NCBI GenBank assembly: GCA_027625915.1
Contig: JANTQA010000029.1
Coordinates: 8,804,001-8,868,000 of the forward strand
DNA from: Anaeramoeba flamelloides
Taxonomy: Eukaryota; Metamonada; Anaeramoebidae
DNA length: 64,000 nucleotides
Direction: 5' to 3'
Shown here: one piece after another, positions 22,035-35,960 of the stretch
Position numbering within the stretch: position 1 is the first letter of the stretch
How the letters are laid out: the number at the start of each line of letters is the position of its first letter
Notes under the pieces: model-generated
The model's database searches: none
Told to the model about the DNA's origin: nothing
What the model saw: the letters and a program-made list of their open reading frames with translations, nothing else
Position numbers and translations under genes: made by a program

Positions 22035-25000
22035 TAAAGAAAAATCAAAAAAAAAAAAAAATAATTTTTATTCAATTTAAAACAATATTTATTTCTTTAA
22101 TAGTTAAAATAAACTTCATTTCTGTCAAAGTTCCCAGCACACTTTTCAAATATCAAATATTTTTTTTATAAATGACATTTGAAGATTAAATAAGAAACAT
22201 GTAGTTTAATAAAAATTAAAGAATAGTTGATATCCACCCGAATAAAATTAATTAATCAATAGATTTTCTTAAAAAGAGAAAAAACCAAATTTTTATTGGG
22301 ATTATTGAGAAAAACAACAATACTCATTTTGATCTTCAATCGAACAAGATCAAATAAAATTCCAATAGAAATCAAAATCATTTCTCTACAATCATTTTTA
22401 CTTTTTCAATGCAAGTAGAATTATACATTTTTACAAAGTGACTATTGTTCTTGTAATAAAATAATAATTTTTAAATGAATTAGGTAAAAAAAAATTAAAA
22501 ATAATAAAAAAGTAAATATGTTCAAAAATGATTTCAATTGTCGAATTTCGGAAATAAAATTTTACTTCTAATCCCCTATCAAAATATTTAAAAACATGTC
22601 ATTATACCCAAGTATAACTGGCCCCATTGATCTGAAAAATGTTTTTATTGATTCCCCAATTGAAATATATTTGTCAGATTTAATATTCTTTAAATATTTA
22701 ATATAATGGGATCTTAACCGCAAAGAAAAATATTTTCAATTTTTTTACTATCAGATTTAAAAAAATCTTAATAGGACCTGTAAAATCAAAATTTCCCAAC
22801 TTAAATGGCAAAATATCTTTAAAAAAATTTTTTGATCAAATGCCCCCTTTTAACGAATAGTGTGTATTATAATTGAAGTTATTTAAAACATATACCATTA
22901 AATTTTTAATTTTTATTGAAAAAAGAAATGAAATCAAAATAACTGTTTTATACTTTGATCAAGGGTGATTTTGATCACTATATCATGGTTTGCATAATAA
23001 TTTGTAAAGAAAAAAATTCACCTGGTTTTGATTTTCATGATTCAAAAAGAGTAAATAATCAAAAAAAATTCCCTGAAGACTCTGGTTGTTAAAAGAAAAA
23101 TACTGAAAATGTTGTGAATTTTTTAAGTTTTATTTACCAAACTCAATTTTTTTTATGTAATATTTTTTTGGAAAATTTCAAGTTTTTTAGGTAATTTTTT
23201 TAAAGAATATCAACTCCTATTGGAAGTTGATTATTTCTCTATTTTTTTAATCAACATTACGTTGGTTGATTCTTAAAAAAAATAATTGATTTTTACTTTT
23301 TTTGTAGGACACGTTTAAATAAAATGAAGTGTCGGCACTAGTTTTCATACCTAAAAAATACCATTAAAAATTGAGATCAAAAATTTTTTCTTCTAAACTC
23401 TTTTTTAAATAAAAGGGCATAAAACAATTTCAATAATTATTCCTAACTGAATCAAGTTAATTATTTTCTAAAATCTAAGAAACGCTTTAAAACATAAAAA
23501 AACATTCAACTGAAGATTTAAAACTTAATAAAACAAAACAATAAAAAATTAAAATTCAAGATTTTAAAAATTGATGTACCCTTTTATTTGAAATAAGAAA
23601 TCTCGTTTTATGTATACAAAAAAAAATTAGAAAACCAATAAACACCGTTGTACAAGGCGAATTGGGGAAAAGTTCCTTACAAGTTATTGATAACTCTTTG
23701 CATGTCAAACTTTTGTTATTTAAAGTCCCCATTTTCAATAAAAAGCCGTAATTCATTCAAGTATTTTATTGGAATTGCTTTTTTCTTTCTTTTCTTCTTT
23801 CTTTGTTCTATACACTAATCCAATAATGGTATTTCTTAATTTTTATATCTAGCCCATTCAAAACCCAACTTAAACGGTTTCCATTTTTATACTGGTAGAT
23901 TATTTCCAAATTGTTTTTTTCTTATCTTGTTTTTTCATTTTTCGGATGTGAAAATATCCATAAAAATACAAAAACAAAAAATAAAAAAATTAATAATTAA
24001 TAAGAAAATTATCAATAAACAATTATCATATTAAAAATCAAATTTAATATATTGTATATTTATGAGGTGTATCCTTTTGTTAAAACCAGATATAATTAAA
24101 TTAATTCTAAATAATTAAGGAATTTGAATTATTACAAAGAATCAAATAATGACAACTAGATATTTTGTCGATGTAAAAAATAGTATTCGCATTGTGTTTA
24201 ATAATTTGATTCTATAAAAAAAAACCTTTTTTTTTTTTTGGAAATATTTTATATATTCTTTAAAAATTAAAAAAAAACAAATTTATATGTGATGCTTAAA
24301 ATGGTAAATATATATCTACTTTGATAAATCAAAATGTACATTCTTATTTATTTTTGATATTTTTTTTATTGTTGCAACCTTACGGAAAAATGATTTTTCC
24401 AGTGCCACCAGATATTGAAACTTTGAAACCAAAATACCAACCACTCTAATATTCCTGAAAAGAAAAGGAATCCAAGTAAATCAGAGTTTAATCTTTAATT
24501 TTTCGATTTTTTGAAACATTTTTTTGATAAAATTGTTTACTATAATAAATTTTGTTTTGGATCGAGAAATGAGTTTATGTAAATGATTAGAATTAATTAT
24601 ATAATAAACGAAAAAAATATACCCGAAATGGTGTGCATTTGAAACAAATATTTTCTTTTAGAAGACCAAACAAGATAGATCACCTTTCCAGATATATTTG
24701 TTGATATCAAGAAGGAAAAAAAAAAAAAATAAATTCGATAAAAGCCTTATTTCAAAGATACATTTGTTTTATCTTCTTAATATGTATAATATACACACTT
24801 TATTACCTTGATTTCTCACATTATTATTTTTCTTTTATACATATCATTTTTTTACAATAGATTTTCAAATTTCTTTTTCAAATATTTTTTCTAAAACAAA
24901 GACTTAAACAAAGGACACCATTTCAAAAATAAAGCAAAAGGTGTTGAATTCCCGAAATCAAAAAATATCTACAATAGATTCAATCCAAAGAAAATTAGAC

Positions 25001-27812
25001 ATTTTAAGAAAAGATTTCAATTGGTATTCAGAATTATTTTGAGTTTTTATTTTAATGGAAAATAAATAAGTATCAAATCAAAGTTAATGAATAAATCTTT
25101 ATTTTTGGAGAGGAATCCAAAAAATATCCTATTTTCTGAACTCAAACCCGAATTAGAAAAATTGAATGAAAATAGGATTTTTAAATTCATTTTGGAAATT
25201 CGTGTGGAATAACAAATAATTTGTTAAGCAAAAGTTTCACAAATAAAGTTTTTCCAGAAAAAATTAAACTTAAAACCAAATTATGAATTCGTAATTATAT
25301 CAAATATTATACATAAGATCAAGAAATTAATTGATTTTTATTTTTTTTTCTTGATAAAATTTTTCATTTTTTTGATTTCTATCTATTAGTTGGTCTGGAA
25401 ATATAAGATATTAGGATATATTGGACTTTCGTATTTAATTAAATGTTTAATGTGTTGGTTAAAGAAATGATTTGAAGAATTCAGTTTCTTATAAAAGAAG
25501 GCAATCTAAATTGGTAAAATATACAGATTCCCCTTAATTGAAAATATTAAAAATTTTAATCGGACTCTTGAAATACCAAAATAAACTAATTTTTACCTCA
25601 TCTTGAAATTGAAAAATGAAGTCCAAAGAACTAATTACTATCATGCTAAATTTATTCAAAAATGAATTATTGTTTTTAAAAAGTTTGATCCATTTTTCTA
25701 TTTTTTGAAAATTTAAAAATCCAACATATTTCTGAATTAATTCAAAAAAAATATTTTCTATTAAATAAGAAAGAAATCTTATGTTCAGTTTAATGAAAAA
25801 AGTGATAATAATTCACTTTAAAACTAAAACCACTTAGTTTTGTCTTTACTCTGTCTAAAAAAACTACTTAATTTTAAAAAAATTACAAAAATTATTTTAA
25901 ACTTGAAAAAAATATAATTTCTTTCAAAGAAAAGATCAAGTTAATTGATTCTTTTTATTGAATAAAAAAATCAGAGAAAAAAACCTCAATCAAATTAGAA
26001 ATTCTCCAAAAAAACTTGTTTATAAACCTGGAAAATTCAACTTACAACATAAAGAAATCTTTTTTAATTTGATTATTTATAAACAATAATTAATATCCCC
26101 ATCTTCATTGGCTCTGTGAGTTGAAAATAACCCAAAGACTAGAAGCATCAATAATATTTTACAATTATTTCTCAATTTTTTTTAGATCTTACAAACAAAA
26201 AAAAATGAATTCAAATTAATAATTCTAATAAAAAAATAAATTTAGATATTATCAAAATAACTTATTTTAATAATACAAACAGTTCCTTGTTTATACTCTT
26301 AGTATTTGAAAAAGAATATTGTCTAATCTTTTAAATTTCAAGAAATTTTAGAAATATTTGGAATAAAAATGATGATCAATTTTTTTAAATCTTGAAGGAT
26401 TCAATATTTGTTTGATTTTTTCTTATATTTCGAAAATAAGAATAAAGTTGAAATGTTATTTGTTCATTCAATCACCTTGATATTACTAAAAGATAGATAT
26501 CCCAAAAATGTAAATGTTGGCCAAACTTTTCTGTTTCGTTTTTTGATCAAAAGATCCAAACACAAAGAATAGGGATCTTTTTGCTGTCAATTTAATTAGG
26601 ATCAATGACCTCTTTTTCAAAAATGATAACTCCTTTTGCTAACGTTGATAAATAGGTTTGTATATTTGGTTTAATTGTATCCTTTGGTAAATAATTACAC
26701 TTTTACCTTTGGGGAAAAAAATAGACCAGAGTTGTAAATCAATTTAAGGACTTTGATAAACTTGTAGTGAAAGAAACAAAAGCATGACTCTATGCTTCTG
26801 AAAAGGGTTTTGTCCTCCTTTAAATTCTTATTAACCCCAAATAGTTCTATTGTTTGGATCATTTTTATTATTCTTCTCAATTAAATTTCCAAATTCATTC
26901 CGAATTATTTCACTTTTCATTCGACTTATTTTCTCAAAACTTATTGTTAAATACAGAAAGGAATCGAATTATACTCGAACAACAACTCAAGAATTAACAG
27001 AAATTATCAAAAACTTCAATTCCTAAATGGAAATAAATCCGATACTTGAATTTTTAAACTTTTTGTTGGAAAAAGTTAATGAAAAATTTTGTTTATTGAT
27101 ATTTTTGATTATTGATTAACATGGACTTAAACTTTGGAAATAGAACATTTTATTTTTGGCAGTTGATATTTTTAAAAAATTCTTAAAAAGCGAAAAAGTT
27201 TTTGACAAGAGTATGAAGAATAATTTGATCAAAGAATTGTTCGTTTCCTAATTTTTAAAAGTTATTCTTAATTGATGATTTACCAAAAAAACGAATTATA
27301 TTTTCTATTTTCCAAATTATTATAAAATTATTTTTTAAAAAATATAAAAACTAATTTTAGAACTAAGAAAAATATAAAACCAAAGAGTTAAATAATGTAT
27401 TAAATTGAAAAAATAAGAAACATAGAACTCTTAACTCTCAAGAATTTACTCTTTTTTCTTTCTTAATTCTCCTTAAATATTTAAAAGTTAATTTAATTTT
27501 TTCAACTTTTTCCACAAAAAATTTTTTTTTTTTTAATTATTTTGTAGATTTTTTAAAAATAAGAATTTAATTTTTAGAATGAAGAGATCAGAAAGTGTTT
27601 TTCTGTTTTTAAATAGTTGTTACAGATGTTATTTCCCATTCTGATTGAAAATGAAAATGTAAATAAAAAAGTGCAAAATAACCAAAAAGTTCTAGGATGA
27701 TATATGAAAACATTTTCGGCAAAAAAGATAGTACAAACCAAACCCCGAAAATATATTATCAAAAAGTTCAACAAGAATATAATCATTTTTTTAAACTTGA
27801 AAAGTTTTTTTT

Positions 27813-30800
27813 ATGAAGAACCTTTCTCCTGATATCACACCTTCTGAAGAAAATGAAACCGAAGAAACAAAAATAAAAACAAAATCAAACAAGAAAACTA
27901 CCACACAACGGCAAAACAGAAAGAAACAACGACTACGATATATTCTCGGGCTCTTTTGTATTTTATTGGTTGTAATTTTCTGGGTCACTTCTTCTCTGCT
28001 GATGAGCTATATGTACAAGGATGTAGATTATAACAAACCATTTTTTTTAACATACTTTAATACAGTTTTGTTTTCCTTTCCCTTGTTCGGGTTTATATTT
28101 ATCCCTTCTTGGAAAATTGAACGTGGGTGGTAAGCATTTTCAGTCCCTAGTTTTTTCTCTTCTTTTCTTTTTTGCAGATCTTTTCTCATTAAAAAGGCTT
28201 GATTTTTTAGAAACTGCCTCTCTAAAACTATTTTACCTTTAATTCAATCTACAACATTTTTCAGAAAGTTAGGACAACAATTAATGGTCTTTAAAGAGTA
28301 AAATGGTATATATTTACACTTCCTCTTTCTATTTTTCTTTTAGATGAGAATTTTCAAGAACTAGACTGTGATTATCTTTTTTACCGGTATTTAAATTTTA
28401 AATCATAAAAAAATTTCGACTCATTATGACGTTTTCCATTTGGAAACCTCAGTTTCGTGACAAGTATTGACAAAATTTAATACACACAATTGTTTGCATA
28501 AAAAAGGACCAAACAAATAATTAGCTCTCACAAATTACAATCAATTTCTTTGTCTTTATTTTGGCAAAGTAAAAAAGAATGAGAATAAAGTAAAAATTTT
28601 TTCCCATTTATTTTTACAATACCATTAAATACAGAAAAATTGCTTACATGCCGGATTCTTAGTTCACACAAAATATACCCTTAAAAAAATGATCAGACAA
28701 ACAATTAAATAAATATGTCTTTCCCAAACTGCTCCAAAGTGAAGAAATCATTGTGTGAGAAACACTTTTTCAAACTTTTGGTTCCCACCTATTGAAAATA
28801 GTTGTACTCATTAACTTTTACTTTTTTCAAAGAGCAAAAATTCAATATTTGAAAAATCCATTTTACAAAGGGTATAACTAAAAATTTTTTAAATGACTAA
28901 TCTCTATTAAATTTTTTTACCAAAATTTAATGGAGACTGAGAAAATTTTTTGGCCAATTACTGAGATTTGAAAAAACCTGTTTGTTTTCAATACTGATAA
29001 ATTCAAATAAATCGAATAAAATTTTTAGTTCAATTTCCATTTTTGTAATCAATTAACTCAACGAATAAAACAACTAAAGAGAACAAATCTTTTGAAAGTT
29101 AAACCAATTTTAGAATGTTTCTTCTCATTTAAATGAATAGAGAGTACTTTAATGAAAGCTTGAGTTATAAAATTTATAAAACGGAAAACGATTAAAAATT
29201 TTATGATATTTCTTTTAATTTATTAGTATAATACATATTTCTTGATAAGGACCCTTATTTAGAAATTGATCAAAAAAAAAATAATTGAGACTATTCTCTT
29301 AATATACCTAAAAAGACATCTATTGAGATTTTTTGGCCGTTTCAAAGATATTTTTGAAAATCTTATTAGTCCACAAATTGTAAAAAAGTCCCAAAAGGTT
29401 TACTGCTCGCATCAAATTTAATTAAACTAAATTTTTATCACACTTTTTTTTAAAAAATAGTTTCTGAACACCCCTTTTTTCAAAATCAATTATTTAAATA
29501 TTATTTCAAAATATAAAATATTTATCTATTTATTTAATTCCTTATTGATTGATAAAAATATTTGTGGAATCAGAAATAATTTTTTAAAAAAAAGAACTAA
29601 AATTGTTTATCTAAAACAAAGAGAGGATTTTTTTTTTTTTTACATTTCAAAAAAATCTCTTTTAAAGTTTTTCAATTTGTAAATAAGTAATAGAAAATTA
29701 AGAAGGGTTATTAATACCGATGGATTCAAGCCCATTTAATATAAACTCAATTTCACTCAAAGATGCCCAGCTAAAAATGAAAAAGTCACTTTATTTTTAA
29801 GAATCAGCCTAGACTTAGGTTGTTTAGAAATACAAGAAATGTAAACTTCTTATTAGAGTCGACGATATTATCAAAGAAAAGCCTGAACAAACAATAAATT
29901 TCAAAAAAAAAAAAAAATGTTAAAAAAAATTTTTGGGACTCTTTCCTTTGAACATCTCGTACAAAATTCTCAATTGCTTTTGGAAATTAAAATTGTTGAT
30001 GATAAGATTTTTGACTTGTAAATGTGTGAATATTAAAAGAACATCACAAGCCCCACATTTCTTAATGATTATTTGGAGTTTCAAACATTTTTTTTTTTCA
30101 AATTTACTTTAAAAAAACAAAATAAAAAAGAAAAGAAAAAAAAAAAAATGAAAAAAGAGAAAAAATGATTTTGATCTAAAAATTGAAATTTTTGTCTGAG
30201 AAGAATAATGAATTAAACTCATAGAATGTGTTTTATTTCTTCAATAAAACTGTTACATTTTGACTGAAAAAGAGTTAAATTAGAATTGTTATTTGGGTTT
30301 TCAGGCTTTTAAGGAATAGGAAAAAATCAAAGATTTTGATTGTAAAATTTAAGCTATGGAAAACTTACCTCAACTTTTTTATAATTTAAGAAATAATTGG
30401 TATTCAAGGAACTATTAATAAACAATTCTACTGTAGAATTTCCAACTTTTCACTGTGTTTTCTTTTTTATTCCGAAGATCAATATATTTTTCTAATAACG
30501 AGAAAACTTGAAGAATCCTAACAATGTTTTTTAATAATACATAAATATAGAGATTAATCAATGATTATATTCAATTCATTTAAATTAGGGAAAACCCAGT
30601 AATACAAATGTTTAAAATGGAAAAGTCCAGCTTCAATTTTAAAACTAAAAAAATATACAACAAATTTGAACAGACACTTCCATTATATGGTAAATAATAA
30701 ATCTATAATTTGCAAATTATCTAAAAAAAAAAAAAAAAAAAAAAACCGTATAGATTTCTTTGAAGATATATATATATAATTTTCTGTAGATGTGGGCATT

Positions 30801-32810
30801 CTATAATATTAATCGTAAAATCTGGATTTATGAGTCAAAAAATAATAATAATAATAATATTTTTAATATTATTTAGAAACAGGATCCTCCATATTTATCA
30901 GTTATTAATGAATAATAAAGATATGTTTAGATCTTTTAACAAAATTAATAATACGATCTTAGGAATTAGGTAAGTTTTGCCCAGTGCCATCAAAAACAGT
31001 AGATTGCTGTCAAGTATCCAGGTTTTTTTTGAGTTTTCTATTTATTTATAAACCCACCTTTGGTTTTTTTGAGGTTTTCTATTTTATTTGTCAAGTTCCG
31101 AGGTTTTTTTAATTTAAGAAAAAAAAAACGACCGTTTTCATGAGGTTTTCTGTCTTATATGTCAAATATAAGGATTTTCGTTAGTTTTTTTCGAGTTTTC
31201 TATTTATTTAGAAAATCCATAGATTTTCGTTAGGTGTTTTTTACTTTTTGAAATAAACAAAAAATTTTAATAAAATTTCTGTATTTCAAAAAGCAAAAAA
31301 AAACCTAGAACACTTTACAAATAAATTAGAAAACATCAAAAAAACCTAGAAAACTTCACAAATAAACAGAAACCCCAAGAAAACCTAACTACAAATAAAA
31401 GGAGTTCAACACTTATACTATAAATAAAAATAAAAAAATTTTTTTACAAAATAAATTCAAACAAATATGGTTGTTTTTATAATAAAACTTGCGATTTTAA
31501 AAAATATCATTTTTTTTAAGAAATTCTTTATTTTAATAAATAATTAACGTTCTTGATTTCTAAAAAAAAATTAAAATATTTTATAAAAAAAATTAACCAA
31601 TATTTTCTATTATTAACATAGCTTCTCTTCAGTACTCAAAACAATTAAAGCAATATTTCAAAGTAAATGTAAACGAAAAAAAAGCCAGGTTAAAAAAAAT
31701 AGACCAATTAAAGATGAATTTTTATCTGTTAAACCTTTACAATTTGGAAATGTTTCAGATAGCAAAACTGACGACCAAAAAAAAATAAATTTAAATCAAA
31801 AAGAAAAAGAAAATAAAAATAATGAAAATATTCATGAATCTGAAAACACAAAGGAATATAAAAACAAAACAGACAATGAATCTAAAACGGATAATAAATC
31901 TGAAAATGAAATAGAAGACAATAAAGAGAATTTATTGAATGACGATTGTGAAAAAATGGACACAAAGCCACTTTTACAAGAAGAAAAGAGACAAAAAAAT
32001 GAAAAAACTAATGAGATGTATACCGTAGCCAAATTAATAAAAATTGCAATGGTTGTATCTCCTATTTGGTTTTTTGCTAATTATTTTTTCAACTTAAGCT
32101 TGTCCTACACAAGTGTTGCTAGTAATACCATTTTTACAAACACCGCAGGATTTTTTACATTATTTTTAGGAATTATTTTGAAAACCGAAAAATTTTCCCC
32201 ATTAAATTTTCTCTCAGTTTTCTTTTGTTTAGTTGGGGTGACCTTTGTTGCATATAGCGATATAAATGCAGACGAGAAATCAACAGTATATGGTGATATC
32301 ATTACTCTTGTTTCTTCAGTCTGTTATGGATTTTATCCCGTTGCCATTTTTAAATTGCTAACAGATACATCTAAATTCAAAGCACCAATGTTTCTCTCCA
32401 TAATGGGGCTGGTTAGCTTACTTTATTATTGGCCATTATTTTTTATTTTGGAATGGACTGGACTAGAAACATTTACATGGCCATCCTTAAAGATATTTGG
32501 AATGCTATCTATCAACGCCATTATTGGTTCGTTCCTTTGTGATTATGTTTTTACCTTTTCAGTCTTTTTAACAAGTCCGCTAGTGTCCACTCTTGGCTTA
32601 AATCTAACAATTCCTTTAGCAATTGTTGCACAGAGAATTCTTAAACAGACACATTATAAAACACTATATATTATTGGTGCAATAAGTGTAATTATAGGGT
32701 TTTGTATTGTTAATTTAGCAAAGAAAATTGAAGAATATTTTGATACTCGGAGCACAAATGCATGTAGTTGTTGCTCACCGAAAAATAGGAAAAAAAAATT
32801 CTTATTATAA
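27813..32810 (+). CDS. SLC35F-type (DMT superfamily) multi-pass transporter
   Basis: Exons 27,813-28,129 and 31,622-32,810, joined in phase 2, give 501 residues, close to animal SLC35F5 (about 520). SLC35/DMT proteins are ten-helix carriers of endomembranes; the substrate of the F5 group is unsettled. Exon 1 has a basic, hydrophilic N-terminus, helix 1 (ILGLFCILLVVIFWVTSSLL), the family motif YNKPFFLTYFNT (SLC35F5 YNKPFFSTF) and helix 2. Exon 2 opens with a long polar K/N/E-rich loop and then carries the other helices, with family motifs SYTSVASNTIFTNTAGFFTL, SSVCYGFYPVAIFK and FLTSPLVSTLGLNLTIPLAI. The tail is cysteine-rich (CSCCS). Each exon alone lacks an essential part, so the two belong to one gene. 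Ends in TAA. Confidence 0.8.
29720..30290. repeat. Dispersed repeat family 1, copy at 29.7 kb (in intron)
   Basis: Matches 44,090-44,470 closely (ACAAAATTCTCAATT..TTGGAAATTAAAATTGTTGA, TTGACTTGTAAAT, GATCTAAAAATTGAAATTTT, AATAATGAATTAAACTC, TTTGACTGAAAAAGAGTT) and 42,130-42,720 more weakly. It has the same A/G-rich tract in the middle. Non-coding. Confidence 0.65.
31019..31388. repeat. Palindrome family, copy B (370 bp, tandem arms)
   Basis: The left side has several roughly 50-bp units of the type TTTTTTGAGGTTTTCTATTT..; the right side has the inverse units (AAATAAACAGAAACCCCAAG). They flank the family core ACTTTTTGAAATAAACAAAA / TTCTGTATTTCAAAAAGC. This suggests that arms grow by tandem duplication before or after folding back. 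It lies 230 bp upstream of the transporter's second exon. Confidence 0.7.
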
Positions 32811-35739
32811 ATGAACCAGGATTTCATGTATAAATAATAACTTTTGAATTCATTTATTTTTTAATATTTTAAAAGTTTATTTTTTTTCTTTCATTTATTA
32901 CTAAATTTTGATGTTTTAAATTATATCGGTTTAAATCTCAATCTGATCTGATCCAAGAAATGTATCAAAAGATCAAGTTAGAAAAAATTAATTTCATTTC
33001 TAAAGTCTAATATTAAAATTTCATTATCGTCATTAAAATATGTAATGAAATTCGAATCTGATTTTTTCATTCATATGTTTGAACAGTACAACTTGTTCAA
33101 AATTTCAAGAAAATGTAAAAAAAAACTGTAAAAATCAAGAAAATTTTAGATAAAATAATTTAAAAGTTCCAATTGTGAAAAGAAATTTTTTGTAATATTT
33201 TGGTTTTTGACTGAACAAAACAATTAGAAAAAAGGAGAGCAAAAATAAATAACCCGTAATAACCCACATTTACACATACTTTTGAATCAAAAGACTTTAA
33301 GTTTTCCACAACAATTATTTTTAACCTTTTCTTTTTTTTTTTTATATTTCTTCATTTTAATTTAAATTCTTTTTTTTTTATCTCTTTATCTTATAAAATT
33401 AAATTAAGTGTCAAATACGTTGAAGGAATGTATCTATTTTAGACCGATTCGAATTTGAAGTTACAAATTTGGTCACATTACAATTCTCTCCTAACAAGAT
33501 CAAATGATTCTTTCCGTTTAACTCTTAACAGTAACAATAAACTTCAACGATTTTGGATACATTTTAATACAGTTAAAAAAAACCATTATAATACTATAAC
33601 GTCCAGTTTAATAATAATTGTGTTTTTTTTGCCATTTATTATTCTATTTTAAGTGAAGTTAATGAATCAAATTATATTTTTTTTTTTAAAAAAGTTTACT
33701 CTTCAAAAAAAAGGAAGAGAACAGGTAAAAAAAAGGAATTCAAAAGTGAAAGGGGCAAAAAGTGATTATTTACTTTTTAAATTTGATTTTGATTTTTTCT
33801 TTTTATTAAAATGTAACGATCTACCAAGTAGATGATCAATAATCACATTTATTATTGATAATTTATTTAATAATATATGGATTTTTTTTTTGCCTGTCTG
33901 ATGATAATAAAAAGATGGAATATTATTGGAAAGTATATTTCTCAGAGTTTTTAATAAGATTCTTTCTCAATTATGTAGAAAAAGTTGAATATTTTTATCA
34001 CTAAGGTTTATTTTGGGATTGTGAAATTACTCCCCACTTGAATCCTACTTCTTTTTTTTTAAAAACAATTATTTTTTTTGGGCATTTTTTCTTGTTTGTT
34101 TTGGAGTTAATTTTTGGTTAGATACTCAAAAATATTGTTACTGGTGTTTTTTTGTATTTAATTTTGGATTGTCCCTTATCTATATCTTGATATATCATAT
34201 TTTTATTTATTTATTTATTTATTTTTTGTATTAACAATCGAATTTAGTTAATATTTTGGTTTAGCAAATAGTCCCATTTCAAAAGTTTTTATTTACAAGT
34301 CGTTGAAAAATAAATGGAAAAAAATTTTCATTCAACTTTCTAAATAAAGAATTTCTTAAATCTTGTAAATTTTCAAATTTTTTGATTGGTTAAGAAACTT
34401 AGACCAATAATTTCGATCTTTTAGAATTGGGGTCTTTATAGATTTATTTTAGTAATTGGGATTGGATGTTTATTGAAAGATTACTTAAAATTTTGATCTT
34501 TTTATTGAGTAATTAAGAGTATATTTGGCGATCTAATCCATTAGTATTGCAATGTAACTTCTTTTTCATTTTCTTTTCTTTTTTTTTTTTTTTTATGGGG
34601 GGGGAGGTTAACATAACAAGTTATTTATTAGGTAAGTTCCAAAAATAAATTTAAGTGAAATTAAGATTATTTCAAGTAGTAAACCAAAAAAATTAAAAAC
34701 CAAAAATAAATTTTCAATTTTAAATTTATTCTTCAATTCCCCATCAAAAAAACTTATTTTATGAACTCAAAATGCTTCTTTTTTAAAAAAAATATTATTC
34801 GAACAAAATAGATGAAAATTGTAGTAATTACGAATTCAATTTTTATAAATAATAAGTAGTTACAATCATGAATTCTCAAAAAATAGTATATAAATGTTTA
34901 TTTCTTAAGTAACTGTTTTTTAAAATTATAACTATCACAAAAGTGTGAAAAAGGAGATAAATGAAATTTTCTAGAATGTTAAAAATCCATTTTGTGAAAG
35001 GAATTAAAATTTGAAAAATTACATGAAAATATAAAAATATTTTTCAAAAGAGCACAACAAGGAATTAAAGATTCCTAAAAAACAAAAACAGTCATATTAA
35101 TCTATTAAAACAATTCAAATTTAATTTAAAAAGGATCAGAATCAAAAAAAGGTTAAAAATGACAAATATTAATAAGTACAAATCAACTACTTGTCCAAAG
35201 AGTGTCATTTTTTTGTCAGTATTTATATTTACACCATTTTTTATTATAGTAGACAATAAGATTTAAACGATATCAATAATATGTAACTCAGATCTTTTAC
35301 TTTTACTTTTCATTTTTTTTAACATTATTGAATTATTCATAAACAAAAAAATTAATATTTTTTAAATAATTGTTTTTTTTTTATTTAAATTTTTCGATTT
35401 CTTTTTTAATCCCCCTCTAAATGTTTAAAATTTGATCAAATAAAGTCTTGTTTGTTTTTTTTTAAAGAAAACTATATAATTTGAAATCAAAAAAAAAAAA
35501 ATAATAATAAAAGGAAATATTTGATTAATCTTATAATTAATTTTATTAGATATAACTAAGATAAACAACTATTTGACTGAAAAATTCTAAAATAAAATTT
35601 TAAAATTATTTAGCAATAGTTAGAATTTGTATTTTCCTTATAAAAAAAATCTTACAACACATTTAATCCTTTTTTTACTGATAGCAAATTTGGATTTTTC
35701 ATCCATTTTTTTTTTTTTTTAATTACTTTTTTTAAAAAA

Positions 35740-35960
35740 TAAAAAAGGAAAAAAAGGTAAAGAACTTAGATAAAGAAAAGAAAAGAAAAGAAAAAAAAAA
35801 ATGCAAAAAAATCAAATTGGGTAAATTGAAAAAAATCATTCTAATAATTAAATTGTTAATTTATTTTGAGAAGAATATTAAATAAAATTTGTGGAATTTG
35901 TTCTATTCCTTCAATAAAACTGCAACTATTTTGACTGGATAAGAATACATAATACTTTTT
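35740..35960. repeat. Dispersed repeat family 1, partial copy at 35.8 kb
   Basis: An (AAAAG)n purine tract is followed by GAGAAGAATATTAAATAAAA, TTCTATTCCTTCAATAAAAC and TTTTGACTGGATAAGA, in the same order as in the 30-kb and 44-kb copies. Only the right half is recognisable. Confidence 0.55.

Larger units (their letters stand above)
20220..22880. repeat. Dispersed repeat family 2, copy at 20-23 kb
   Basis: Segments in this stretch recur in the same order and orientation at 50.56-52.69 kb: AAAGAAAC..TTTCAAAAAGTTC, CCTTCAAAATTGA, TAATAGTTTTCAAAACAC, GATGATAAATA, then TTTTTTGATCAAA..TATAATTGAAGTTA. A shorter copy lies at 40.48-40.93 kb. This copy is longer because of palindromes and other sequence between about 21.4 and 22.0 kb. 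No coding frame. Class unknown. Confidence 0.55.
17756..27812. other. 10-kb intergenic region rich in decayed repeats
   Basis: No supported gene. It holds a TA-flanked MITE at 19.5 kb, a copy of dispersed family 2 at 20.2-22.9 kb, two palindromes at 21.7-22.0 kb and two poly-C tracts. From 23 to 27.8 kb I see only A/T-rich sequence with faint similarity to other repeats here. Confidence 0.65.
28130..31621 (+). other. Large intron (3.5 kb) in the SLC35F-type gene, phase 2
   Basis: The donor GTAAGC directly follows the codons for KIERG. The best in-phase acceptor is ATTAACATAG at 31,621; a second in-phase AG at 31,663 would shorten the loop by 14 residues. The intron is 16-20 times longer than the other two found here. 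It contains a copy of repeat family 1 (29.7-30.3 kb) and a palindrome (31.0-31.4 kb), which account for part of its length. The exact acceptor is inferred. Confidence 0.65.

Noticed and set aside
33455-33835. Two small consecutive plus-strand frames
   Set aside because: No similarity, no shared splice sites, and composition like the surrounding non-coding DNA.
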